54,879 nucleotides of DNA, from positions 1 through 54,879 of the forward strand of contig JANQPN010000082.1 in the NCBI GenBank assembly GCA_028289455.1. The letters run 5' to 3'. Origin of the DNA: Wenzhouxiangellaceae bacterium. Its GTDB lineage: Bacteria; Pseudomonadota; Gammaproteobacteria; Xanthomonadales; Wenzhouxiangellaceae. Both the position numbers and the translations under genes were made by a program. Numbering within the stretch: position 1 is the stretch's first letter; each line of letters opens with the position of its first letter. The notes below the pieces were generated by a model. It was not told the DNA's origin. It did no database searches and was given only the letters and a program-made list of their open reading frames with translations. Of the stretch, positions 43,761-50,966 are shown piece after piece.

Positions 43761-44495
43761 ATGTCCGGATCGCAACCCCCAAATCCCGATTTCGGGCGCG
43801 GCTCAGATCCCTACGCCATCTTCGAACAAACCCCGGATGCAATCTTTTTTATCAAGAATGCAGAGCTGCAGTTTGAAAGCGCGAATTACACGTTTGCGAG
43901 GTTATGCGGCGCACAATATCCAAAAGATCTGCACGGATATACCTCACGGTCATTTTTCTCATCAGAAATTGCTGAAATGTATGAACGCTGGGATTCCAGG
44001 CTGTTGAGTTCCGGGCTGACCATGCTCAGCCGGTTTCATCAGACCAAAAGTTTGCGTAAAACAACCCGATGGATCTTTGGCACGCGGATGCTGCGGGCTA
44101 ACCCTGTCGATGGTCGCCCGAATATTGTCAATCATGCCCGGCTGATGCCGACTTTTCGCAACTCAGACCGTATATATGCACGACTGGAAATTGCCACCAA
44201 TCAGTTGGCCTCCCGTTTGACCAGGCCACCGTCTATCAATGAACTTGCGGATATATCCGGATGCTCGGCATCACAACTGAACCGGGACTTTATCCGTTTT
44301 CTGGGCATATCTCCGCTTGCATACAGAACCGAGTTACAGATTCAGCGGGCTAAAGATCTTATAAAAGCCAGAATGAAGCTGGCCGATATAGCTCTGGAGT
44401 GCGGTTTTTTTGATCAAAGTGGATTTAGCCGCTGCTTTAAAAAAAGTGTTGGCATTACCCCATCGGAATTTGCCGACAACTGTCACAATTGCTGA
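43761..44495 (+). CDS. AraC-family transcription regulator with a PAS-like sensor domain
   Basis: This 244-residue protein has an N-terminal PAS-like fold at about residues 18-130 (AIFEQTPDAIFFIKNAELQFESANYTF), then two helix-turn-helix motifs in the AraC domain (about 140-240: SINELADISGCSASQLNRDF, then KLADIALECGFFDQSGFSRCFKK). The domain ends ITPSEFADNC, a normal AraC end. It should sense a small ligand or redox state through PAS and activate nearby genes; position makes the divergent amidohydrolase the obvious target. AGGAG lies 7 bases before ATG. The ligand is unknown. Confidence 0.9.
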   Translation: MSGSQPPNPDFGRGSDPYAIFEQTPDAIFFIKNAELQFESANYTFARLCGAQYPKDLHGYTSRSFFSSEIAEMYERWDSRLLSSGLTMLSRFHQTKSLRKTTRWIFGTRMLRANPVDGRPNIVNHARLMPTFRNSDRIYARLEIATNQLASRLTRPPSINELADISGCSASQLNRDFIRFLGISPLAYRTELQIQRAKDLIKARMKLADIALECGFFDQSGFSRCFKKSVGITPSEFADNCHNC

Positions 44496-44589
44496 AGCCG
44501 GCTGACCTCGGAAAACTTAAATATCAGTACTGATCAGATGCTGTTGCAACCCGTCAATCCTGACAGCAGCTATCAAATACTCAAGGTCA

Positions 44590-46062
44590 TCAATCATCAG
44601 CCATCGAAGCCGCATAATAAGGTACACCGATATCCTGAAACACTCCTTCCAGAGTATCTCCGTAACTGGCAATAGTGCATCCCACCGGCAGACGGTGTTC
44701 ACCCTCTATACGTCCATGATCATGCAGCCTCTCGTATTCCGACTGGCTGATGTTCTCGGCACCTGATAATGCTCCGGCACAATCAATTTTGGCTGCCGCA
44801 GCCTGCCACCCGGGCACTGGTTGAATGCCTATGGCCAGCGCAGCATCGCCGCTGCCGTATCCAATTGCCAGCAGAGCTTTTCCAGTCAGTTCTTCATCAT
44901 GCCTAACTGCATCATCAAAACCGGCCGCCAGCCATGCTGACAGTGCTGCTGAATATAAATTGCCGAACTCTGCAGTCGTTTCCGCGCCCAGCCGGGTTTT
45001 TTGCTTGACAAAATTCTTAAATGCCTGATGTCTGCGCAGCATTGCTGCGGCCTTGTCCATCAGCGGATATGGAGGTGAGTCAGCGCCATGAGCCTGCAGG
45101 TAGGCCAGCAGGTCGGGTTCAGCGGAAACTTCAGCCCGCAAGGCTGCAATATCGACTTCAGCACTGTCGCAGACGCTGCCCAGCACTTCAGTCTCAGAGC
45201 CGCTCAACAATCCGTACAGATACAAATACGATAACCCCTGAATGGGCATATACCGGTATGGCCGGTGAAAAAATACCGCATGATATTCATCCAGCAGCTC
45301 CAAAGGCGCCTTATCACTTTTCGCTGCGTGCCGTTTAAAAGCATTCAGAGTGGCATCAATATATGCATAAGTGGAGTACCTTCCACTGAATACCGGAAAA
45401 TCATGGTACCGCTGAGCACTGGTCTGATAAGCGTCCAGGTGATGCCGATGCAGCGGTTTTCTGAAATCCGGACCGCGGTATGCGGAAGCATCGCCCCGGC
45501 CGAATAAATCCAGGCGAAACATTTTCGCATCCGGTTCAATCAATGCAGCTACCGCACCGGCCCCCTGAGTTTGTTCTCCACTGCTGCCGCGCGGATACTC
45601 TGCCACATCGGCAGCCACAACAATGGCCACTTTATCCCGCCCGTCAGTAGCCAGATAGCGGATTGCATTCTGGATACCGTATATACCGGCGATGCAGGCC
45701 TGCTTGATTTCCGGCACCTCTATACCACGCGCCAGCCTGGACATACCGGCCGCATCCAGAGCCTGATCGACCAGACCACGTACAATCACCGCACCGATGG
45801 CATTGTCCTGACTGGACTCGGTGGCCAACACCAGCATACCAACCTGCTGCGGATCAACTTCATATGCCTTGATCAAACGCAAAACTGCATTGGCGGCCAG
45901 CGTATAGGCATCCTGACTGGGGTGCAGCATTCGAAATCCACTGCCAACTACTTTGTTGACTTTTTCCCAGGGCTGTCCGTACCAGTCACACCAATCCTGC
46001 AAACATACGCGTAATGGCGGGATGTACAGCGACATCCCGCTCACACCGGGTAAATCAGACAT
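44590..46062 (-). CDS. HMG-CoA-synthase-like enzyme
   Basis: A 490-residue thiolase-fold enzyme of the 3-hydroxy-3-methylglutaryl-CoA synthase family. The catalytic set is recognisable: Glu82 in ATESSQD, Cys123 in KQACIAGIY, the histidine in FFHRPYRYMP and the asparagine region GNLYSAAL. It would condense acetyl-CoA or an acetyl-carrier protein with a beta-ketoacyl substrate. At 490 residues it is longer than bacterial mevalonate HMG-CoA synthases (about 390). No other mevalonate gene is in the window, so isoprenoid use is unproven and an HCS-like role on carrier proteins is possible. AGGAAAC precedes the ATG. Confidence 0.85.
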   Translation of the reverse strand: MSDLPGVSGMSLYIPPLRVCLQDWCDWYGQPWEKVNKVVGSGFRMLHPSQDAYTLAANAVLRLIKAYEVDPQQVGMLVLATESSQDNAIGAVIVRGLVDQALDAAGMSRLARGIEVPEIKQACIAGIYGIQNAIRYLATDGRDKVAIVVAADVAEYPRGSSGEQTQGAGAVAALIEPDAKMFRLDLFGRGDASAYRGPDFRKPLHRHHLDAYQTSAQRYHDFPVFSGRYSTYAYIDATLNAFKRHAAKSDKAPLELLDEYHAVFFHRPYRYMPIQGLSYLYLYGLLSGSETEVLGSVCDSAEVDIAALRAEVSAEPDLLAYLQAHGADSPPYPLMDKAAAMLRRHQAFKNFVKQKTRLGAETTAEFGNLYSAALSAWLAAGFDDAVRHDEELTGKALLAIGYGSGDAALAIGIQPVPGWQAAAAKIDCAGALSGAENISQSEYERLHDHGRIEGEHRLPVGCTIASYGDTLEGVFQDIGVPYYAASMADD

Positions 46063-46122
46063 GTTTCCTGCTCTTATCTTTGTTGCTCTGGCAGGCTAGA
46101 CTGCAGATTTTCCGCGCTGAAT

Positions 46123-46617
46123 TCAAGTATTATCTGTGCAGTCTGGCAAACGGGTAACTTCACACAGATAACAACCGGGGCGGGCATTGTGCAAATGCAG
46201 ATAACTGATCTGATTGACAGACAGCAATTTTGGAATGACGGTATCCAGCTGATCACCTGATACCACGTCTGCCGTGTGTAACATGGCAGCACTATCATAG
46301 GCCCGAATGGAAATCAGGCGGGAAGCTAAAAATGAAGGTATTTCCCCCGGCGCGGGCTTGCTTTCCGGCACCTGCCGGCGGATGTAAATCGGACCGGAAG
46401 CACGAAAGAAGGACTTCACCGGGTGATGAACGTAAGGCATGGCAATCAGCTGTTCACCGACGGGCGCATCCTGCAGGCTGATCCGGCATGGATAGCCCAC
46501 TTCACTGTCAACCGCTATCAACTGCGCCGATCGCTGCTGCAATTCCGATGCCGACAGCTCCCACAATGCTGCAAACTGACCAGCCGGCAACGCCTTTACC
46601 TGAAACTGCTCTGACAT
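46123..46617 (-). CDS. DUF1203 protein
   Basis: A 164-residue soluble protein with DUF1203 hallmarks: CRISLQDAPVGEQLIAMPYVHHPVKSFFRASGPIYIR (about 44-80) and YLHLHNARPGCYLCEVTRL (about 139-157). No signal or membrane segment. The function is unknown. It lies 60 bases upstream of the HMG-CoA-synthase-like gene in the same direction, so the two may share a transcript. GGGGAA lies just upstream of ATG 46617. Confidence 0.85.
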   Translation of the reverse strand: MSEQFQVKALPAGQFAALWELSASELQQRSAQLIAVDSEVGYPCRISLQDAPVGEQLIAMPYVHHPVKSFFRASGPIYIRRQVPESKPAPGEIPSFLASRLISIRAYDSAAMLHTADVVSGDQLDTVIPKLLSVNQISYLHLHNARPGCYLCEVTRLPDCTDNT

Positions 46618-46667
46618 TCTTCATTCCCCGGTTCAGCCATTAAAGAATAATGTCAGCTTACGTCGTT

Positions 46668-46686
46668 GGCCGGTTTAAAACCGGCC
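46668..46686 (-). terminator. Stem-loop downstream of DUF2891
   Basis: Near-perfect palindrome GGCCGGTTT-A-AAACCGGCC, 39 bases after the DUF2891 stop and 51 bases before the DUF1203 start. There is no T run beyond the stem; it could block read-through or act as an operator for the DUF1203 gene. Confidence 0.4.
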
Positions 46687-46724
46687 GATTTCGGACATCA
46701 ATATTAAGGCGGATGTACCGGTAT

Positions 46725-47792
46725 TCAGCGTATGCCGCGCTGTGTCTCCAGATACATTGCAAAACTGCCAAGCCAGTGCTGACCTGCATAGTGTCCGCTG
46801 CTGATACCTTCCAGCCCGGACTGTTGATGTGCAGATGCAGCTGCAAGCAGGCGGGTATGCCGGGGATCTGTTTCCGGCAGAACTGACGCCATACCCTGCA
46901 GCATCCAGGCACGTGACAGATTCAGCCCGTCCAAATGTGCCAGTTTGCCGTCGGTACGGTCGGAAACCCGTGCTGTCGGCAACCAGTTGTCAGTATTGAT
47001 TCCAGGTAAAAACGCATCCAGCCACCGGGAATATTCATTCGCCGTTAAAACCCTGCGCATCAGATCCGCCTCACCCAGACATGGCGAAAGGAAATCGTGC
47101 CCCGATGGTTCGTAGTTCAACGGGCAGTTGCGGTCGCTGCCGTAGAGTGCCCGGCTGCGCTCAACCAGCAATTGTTCAAATTCCTGCCGACCTGTTGTGC
47201 GGGCCCAGTCCAGCATCAGGCCAAATGCAAAGGCGGTCTGAAAATGCTCACCTATTCTGATGGGATAATTCAATTTGGGCAGCCAGTCAGTGAGCTGTTC
47301 GGTAATTTGGTCGACCAGCGGGTTCAGCACCGCTGCCAGAGGACTATCCATTTCAACCAGTTCCGCATGCAGCTGCAACAGCCAGGCAAGGCCATAAGGA
47401 CGTTCGAAACCACTGCGGCCCTCGGCCTGAAAGTAGGCCACCTCAGCGGCAATATTTTTACTGGTGATGGACCTTTGCAAAGCTACCAAAGCAGCCTGGG
47501 CATGTAGCCCATCAGGATTCAGGCGTAAGTACCTGGCCAGCTGCCAGTGACCATGCACTGCCGAATGCCAGTCATAGCAGCCGTAGAAAGCCGGATAGAG
47601 TTCCTGAGGTGTTTGCGCATCGGCATCGTCGTTTAAAACATGCGCAATTTTATTAGGGTATTGCTTGTGTACGCAGTCCAGAGCCAGTGTGACAAAAGCA
47701 TCAGCATCAAATTTAATCGTATCGGCTGTGTCCGCCATAACACCCGAACTCAACAGCAACAATGCCACGCAGGCCCAACTTCTCATCATCAT
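46725..47792 (-). CDS. DUF2891 exported protein
   Basis: A 355-residue protein with a Sec signal (CVALLLLSSGVMADT, about 7-21) and DUF2891 hallmarks: CVHKQYPNKIAHVL, then the strongly conserved YPAFYGCYDWHSAVHGHWQLARYLR (about 67-91), RPYGLAWLLQLHAEL and the C-terminal SHYAGQHWLGSFAMYL. The all-helical tryptophan/histidine-rich sequence suggests an alpha/alpha-toroid, like sugar-processing enzymes; this is an inference, as the family is uncharacterised. It is followed by a hairpin and stands alone on the minus strand. Direct repeats at 47952-47975 lie upstream. Confidence 0.88.
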   Translation of the reverse strand: MMMRSWACVALLLLSSGVMADTADTIKFDADAFVTLALDCVHKQYPNKIAHVLNDDADAQTPQELYPAFYGCYDWHSAVHGHWQLARYLRLNPDGLHAQAALVALQRSITSKNIAAEVAYFQAEGRSGFERPYGLAWLLQLHAELVEMDSPLAAVLNPLVDQITEQLTDWLPKLNYPIRIGEHFQTAFAFGLMLDWARTTGRQEFEQLLVERSRALYGSDRNCPLNYEPSGHDFLSPCLGEADLMRRVLTANEYSRWLDAFLPGINTDNWLPTARVSDRTDGKLAHLDGLNLSRAWMLQGMASVLPETDPRHTRLLAAASAHQQSGLEGISSGHYAGQHWLGSFAMYLETQRGIR

Positions 47793-47951
47793 CTTTGTTT
47801 AACTCGCTTTGCCGAATACAACCGGCACCAGTTTCAATCACCAGCCTGTTCAGCTGTTCAATGCCTCATTGGGGTATTGGCTGAAGGCTGAAATGCCAGA
47901 CATAATGTTACAGATCGGCAGGTCTTTCAAATGCCTATAAGACATCCATTG

Positions 47952-47975
47952 ATGTGACAACTACGTAATGTGACA
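47952..47975. repeat. Direct repeat ATGTGACA with 8-base spacer
   Basis: ATGTGACA occurs at 47952-47959 and again at 47968-47975, so repeat centres are 16 bases apart. The pair lies about 160 bases upstream of DUF2891 and just after the small membrane gene. Such spaced direct repeats often mark binding sites for dimeric regulators, but no regulator is known here. Confidence 0.35.
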
Positions 47976-47989
47976 GGTTGTGTTTTTGT

Positions 47990-48163
47990 TTACCGGAGAC
48001 TTAGTGGAATATTGATGTATACGAAATAAGCTATTGCCAGAGCAATCATCAGTGCACCACAACCCACCATCAGATTAAACACCAACACTGCGTGTCTGGC
48101 TCTGACGGCAGCTTTATCACGCTGCTTCAGCAGGCTGTCTTCCCGGATATTTCCGCTGATCAT
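47990..48163 (-). CDS. Small membrane protein, 57 residues
   Basis: Begins ATG 48163, four bases after the stop of the 130-residue membrane-protein gene, and ends TAA at 47990-47992. The product MISGNIREDSLLKQRDKAA is followed by a hydrophobic helix from about residue 26 to 52 (AVLVFNLMVGCGALMIALAI) and ends in YINIPLSLR. A basic, soluble N-terminus and one membrane segment are what a small membrane protein needs. It is likely translated by coupling to the upstream gene, as its ribosome site is weak. I do not recognise the family. Confidence 0.6.
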   Translation of the reverse strand: MISGNIREDSLLKQRDKAAVRARHAVLVFNLMVGCGALMIALAIAYFVYINIPLSLR

Positions 48164-48167
48164 TGAA

Positions 48168-48560
48168 CTAGCTCTGCTCAGCCAGGCGAATGGTACTGAA
48201 AGCCAGCCATATCAGCCTGACACGGGCCGAACCCACCGCGAGTGCCTTTGCAGCCAGCGTCAAAATAAAAATGAATCCAGCGAATACCGGCACAGCCATG
48301 GCTGAGGACAATGACAACCAATCATCGGTATACAGCCAGCCTGCTCCTAACAATAGAAAAGCAATCAGCATTCCCAACCATGCCGCCATACATCCACAGG
48401 TATTTTTCAACCGGTTTATCCGCCGGCTCAATAAATCATTCTGCGGGCCGCTCAGCTGTTCCAGGTCCAGCACGTATTCAGGCATATTCCTTATAGAAAA
48501 CATTACCGCCCACCGGCGCCGTAAACCATTCAGTCCAGCTGCTGAATTAATAATCTGCAT
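48168..48560 (-). CDS. Unknown membrane protein
   Basis: A 130-residue protein with two membrane segments near residues 58-77 and 88-107 (CMAAWLGMLIAFLLLGAGWLY; AVPVFAGFIFILTLAAKALAV). The N-terminal ~50 residues are soluble and basic, with YVLDLEQLSGPQNDLLSRRINRLK as a helical part. The start may be an internal ATG nearer residue 20. It is four bases upstream of the small 57-residue membrane gene, so the two probably form one complex. No family recognised. Confidence 0.65.
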   Translation of the reverse strand: MQIINSAAGLNGLRRRWAVMFSIRNMPEYVLDLEQLSGPQNDLLSRRINRLKNTCGCMAAWLGMLIAFLLLGAGWLYTDDWLSLSSAMAVPVFAGFIFILTLAAKALAVGSARVRLIWLAFSTIRLAEQS

Positions 48561-48741
48561 TTATTTTTACCACTGACAAGTTGTTTTTTATTATTCGTTT
48601 TCACTGATACCGGTATGCCGTTGCACACCAGTTATCTGGAAATAATTTATATCATGTCACCGGTGGTAAAGTATTGAGAATCCAGCCCTCTATACTGTAG
48701 GAAATCAACCCGATCTATGCCCCTTTCTCATCCAGCTGCAT

Positions 48742-48984
48742 TTACAGGCAGGCTGCATGGGCTTTCACAATACGCTCAGTGGAAGCCGGATACTTTTCCA
48801 GTAGATGAGACGGGCGGACCGGACGCTCCACCAGATCGCCGCCACAGTTCGGGCAAACATACTGAAACCTCTGCTGGGCACACTGTCGGCAAAAGGTGCA
48901 CTCAAAGGTGCAGATCATTGCTGCAGATGTATCAGGCGGTAAATCCCTGTCACAACATTCGCAGTTTGGCTTTAATTCCAGCAT
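48742..48984 (-). CDS. DUF1272 zinc-ribbon-like protein
   Basis: An 80-residue protein that opens MLELKPNCECCDRDLPPD, then MICTFECTFCRQCAQ and VCPNCGGDLVERPVRP: the cysteine pairs of DUF1272. These cysteines probably bind zinc; the family is short and uncharacterised. It is followed by an 80-100 base gap and is divergent from the PP2C gene. Confidence 0.9.
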   Translation of the reverse strand: MLELKPNCECCDRDLPPDTSAAMICTFECTFCRQCAQQRFQYVCPNCGGDLVERPVRPSHLLEKYPASTERIVKAHAACL

Positions 48985-49263
48985 TGGCTAACCTCTTCTG
49001 TATATTTCCGAGGACCCGTTTATTGGTCTTCCGATATTGTATATCAGCCTGATTGCAAACCGGCTAAAACCTTTTGGACAATGCTGTTTGGCAATAAGTC
49101 TTATTGCTATTGGCCAAATTCACCGTCAAGGTATGCGTTATCATTTACCTATCAGACAGGCTTATTGACTGTAATTACTGTTTCCACATTCGGCTACTGA
49201 ATTATACTAAGGCGGTTCTTTAATGCGCACCCATATCCAACCAGCAGCAGATAACCACAAGTA
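48985..49263. promoter_or_regulatory. Divergent gap between DUF1272 and the PP2C gene
   Basis: This 279-base gap has a hairpin GCAATAA-GTC-TTATTGC at 49091-49107 between TTTGG and CCAAA flanks, a TATACT at 49203-49208 and a small leader frame at 49223-49264. If TATACT were the -10, the transcript would start at about 49215, after the leader's AAGGCGG at 49209-49215. The two signals therefore cannot both serve the leader. Confidence 0.4.
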
Positions 49264-49264
49264 A
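49223..49264 (+). CDS. 13-residue leader ORF overlapping the PP2C start
   Basis: ATG at 49223 with AAGGCGG 7 bases upstream opens a 13-codon frame (MRTHIQPAADNHK) that ends TAA at 49262-49264. The final A is the first base of the PP2C ATG (TAATG). The PP2C gene has no ribosome site of its own, so ribosomes finishing this leader could restart on it. It is too short to be certain; it could also be chance. Confidence 0.45.
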   Translation: MRTHIQPAADNHK

Positions 49265-50082
49265 TGCCATATCGACCAACCAGTATCAGCGCCACACACA
49301 CCGGCCTGCTGACTACTCACAATGAAGACCAGTATGCCAGCAAGCAGGAACTGGGACTTTGGGTCATTGCTGATGGTATGGGTGGTCACGCTGCCGGAGA
49401 AATAGCCAGCCAGCTCGCTGTCAATGCTGTAATCAGCAGCTTTCGCAGTGGCTCATTGCTGCAGGAAGCTGTTGCCGATGCACACCCGGTGGTTATGGAG
49501 GCCATGCAGAACAATCCTCTGCTCAAGGGAATGGGTACCACGCTGGTAGCCGTGCACCTGGAAGATACTCAATTTCAGGTTGCCTGGGTCGGCGACAGCC
49601 GCTGCTATCACTGGTCCAAGCAACGCTTCCGGCAGATGACCCGGGATCACTCCTATCTGCAATCTCTGCTGGACAGTAACGAGGTTGAACCGGATGTTGC
49701 CTACAAACATCCAGAGCGTAAAAGCCTGGTCCAGGCCATCGGGGTCAGTGATGATATGCATCCTCAGGTCAGCACCACCGATGGTACTTTGTATCGGGGT
49801 GAATGCCTGTTGCTGTGCAGCGACGGCTTAACCGATGAGGTGGATGATGAAAACATCGCAGCAATTTTTTCAGCTTCGGGAAACCCTGAAAAAATCTGCC
49901 AGCGACTGATCGACGCTGCTTTGCGTAACGGTGGGCGGGATAACATCACTGCTATTATTATCAAAGCTGGCAGTAAAGCGCCTTACCGCCCTGGTCACAG
50001 CAGGACCAGATTCAGCTGGCTGGTCAGTGGCGCCAGTATGCTGCTGACCGCTGCAATGCTGTGGATAATATTGGGGCAATAA
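49264..50082 (+). CDS. PP2C-type Ser/Thr protein phosphatase with C-terminal membrane tail
   Basis: This 272-residue metal-dependent phosphatase has, in order, NED (20-22), ADGMGGHAAGE (36-46), KGMGTTLVAVHL, WVGDSRCYH, LLLCSDGLTDEV and GRDNITAIII; the aspartates bind two Mn or Mg ions. After residue 245 a single hydrophobic segment (SMLLTAAMLWIILGQ) makes a C-terminal anchor, so the catalytic domain faces the cytoplasm. It would reverse Ser/Thr phosphorylation, like Stp/PrpC. No kinase is visible in the window. Start ATG 49264 is joined to a leader ORF by TAATG. FHA gene follows 144 bases downstream. Confidence 0.92.
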   Translation: MPYRPTSISATHTGLLTTHNEDQYASKQELGLWVIADGMGGHAAGEIASQLAVNAVISSFRSGSLLQEAVADAHPVVMEAMQNNPLLKGMGTTLVAVHLEDTQFQVAWVGDSRCYHWSKQRFRQMTRDHSYLQSLLDSNEVEPDVAYKHPERKSLVQAIGVSDDMHPQVSTTDGTLYRGECLLLCSDGLTDEVDDENIAAIFSASGNPEKICQRLIDAALRNGGRDNITAIIIKAGSKAPYRPGHSRTRFSWLVSGASMLLTAAMLWIILGQ

Positions 50083-50226
50083 CCCTGCAGGCTTCTCCGG
50101 TCTGATCCCGACATATAAGCACGGATGCTTTATATGACTATAGTATAGTGATGCAGAACAAATGCCGTAGACGTTTTATTGTATCTTAGTGGCCGAGGCT
50201 GATGCTTACCGCCAGAGCAAAGGAAC

Positions 50227-50706
50227 ATGAACCAGCAGAATAAACACCAGGATGGACCTCAGGGCACTCGGATTTTCAGGCTTCAGGACGTGCCTATTCC
50301 GGAAGCTGAAAAAGCTGTGATAAAACTGTCCAAATCTGGTGCCAAACTGATCAGAGTCACCGACCCGCATAAAGGTCAGGAATTTGTACTGCACCCCGGC
50401 CGCACCACTATCGGGCGCAATAAAGACAACGATGTAGTACTCGATGAAGCAACAGTATCTGCAGTGCATGCGCGCATTGTCAGCGAGAACAACAGCTGGC
50501 GGGTGATCAATTTACTGTCCAGTAACGGCACCTTCGTCAATGGTCAAAAAATTACCCAGCATTCGCTGAATCACGGCGATCGTATCCGTTTTGGTGAAGT
50601 CGCCTTCTATTTTGAAGCAGCCGCCCGTAACAAATCTGTACGGGTTTTGTTTTGGCTGGCGCTGGCTGCTTCCGTTATTGCCGCTGCCGGCTATTTTCTG
50701 CTTTAA
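50227..50706 (+). CDS. FHA-domain protein with C-terminal membrane tail
   Basis: This 159-residue protein has an FHA domain at about residues 53-130. Arg64 (TIGRNKDNDVVL), Ser78/His81 (TVSAVHARI) and Asn100-Gly101-Thr102 (LLSSNGTFVNG) are the residues that bind phosphothreonine in this fold. A membrane segment lies at about 138-158 (LFWLALAASVIAAAGYFLL). Residues 1-50 are charged and unstructured. It is expected to recruit phosphothreonine proteins to the membrane and to work with the PP2C phosphatase upstream. AAAGGAAC stands directly before the ATG. Confidence 0.92.
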   Translation: MNQQNKHQDGPQGTRIFRLQDVPIPEAEKAVIKLSKSGAKLIRVTDPHKGQEFVLHPGRTTIGRNKDNDVVLDEATVSAVHARIVSENNSWRVINLLSSNGTFVNGQKITQHSLNHGDRIRFGEVAFYFEAAARNKSVRVLFWLALAASVIAAAGYFLL

Positions 50707-50894
50707 ACAACTCAACTGCTGACGATAATACCAGTCCGGATAACACCCACTAATATTTATGCTGGCTGGATAGTTCGTCAGCCACCATACCAAACAAAAG
50801 ACTGCAGCAATGGCGCTGGCGTTTTAATGAGCAGTGTCTGCGCTCCAGCAATCGATCAGCTTAGTCTGGCAGCTACTGCATTATCAGACAGAAA

Positions 50895-50921
50895 CAAAAA
50901 AAGCGGGGCCAATGGCCCCGC
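50895..50921 (-). terminator. Strong intrinsic terminator for the secreted protein gene
   Basis: Eight-base arms GCGGGGCC and GGCCCCGC with loop AAT; on the minus strand the stem is followed by a run of seven Ts. It lies about 45 bases after the secreted protein's stop and also shields the convergent FHA gene. Classical Rho-independent structure. Confidence 0.9.
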
Positions 50922-50937
50922 CTGTTATCAGAACGCG

Positions 50938-50956
50938 GTGGTAATCAGATTACCAC
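50938..50956. terminator. Second stem-loop next to the terminator
   Basis: Eight-base arms GTGGTAAT and ATTACCAC with a three-base loop CAG, just after the secreted-protein stop at 50967 on the minus strand. No T run; it may be part of the same termination region or a 3' end stabiliser. Confidence 0.4.
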
Positions 50957-50966
50957 TCGCAATGAT

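Larger units (their letters stand above)
50707..50966. other. 260-base region between FHA and secreted-protein genes
   Basis: It separates convergent FHA and secreted-protein genes. It contains two hairpins, annotated separately, and no credible gene; the plus-strand frame at 50827-51102 has no support. The rest is ordinary AT/GC sequence without a visible motif. Confidence 0.5.

Noticed and set aside
49203..49208. TATACT as the PP2C promoter -10
   Set aside because: Its expected transcript start would come after the leader ORF's ribosome site, and the -35 is poor; kept only as a note in the gap entry.
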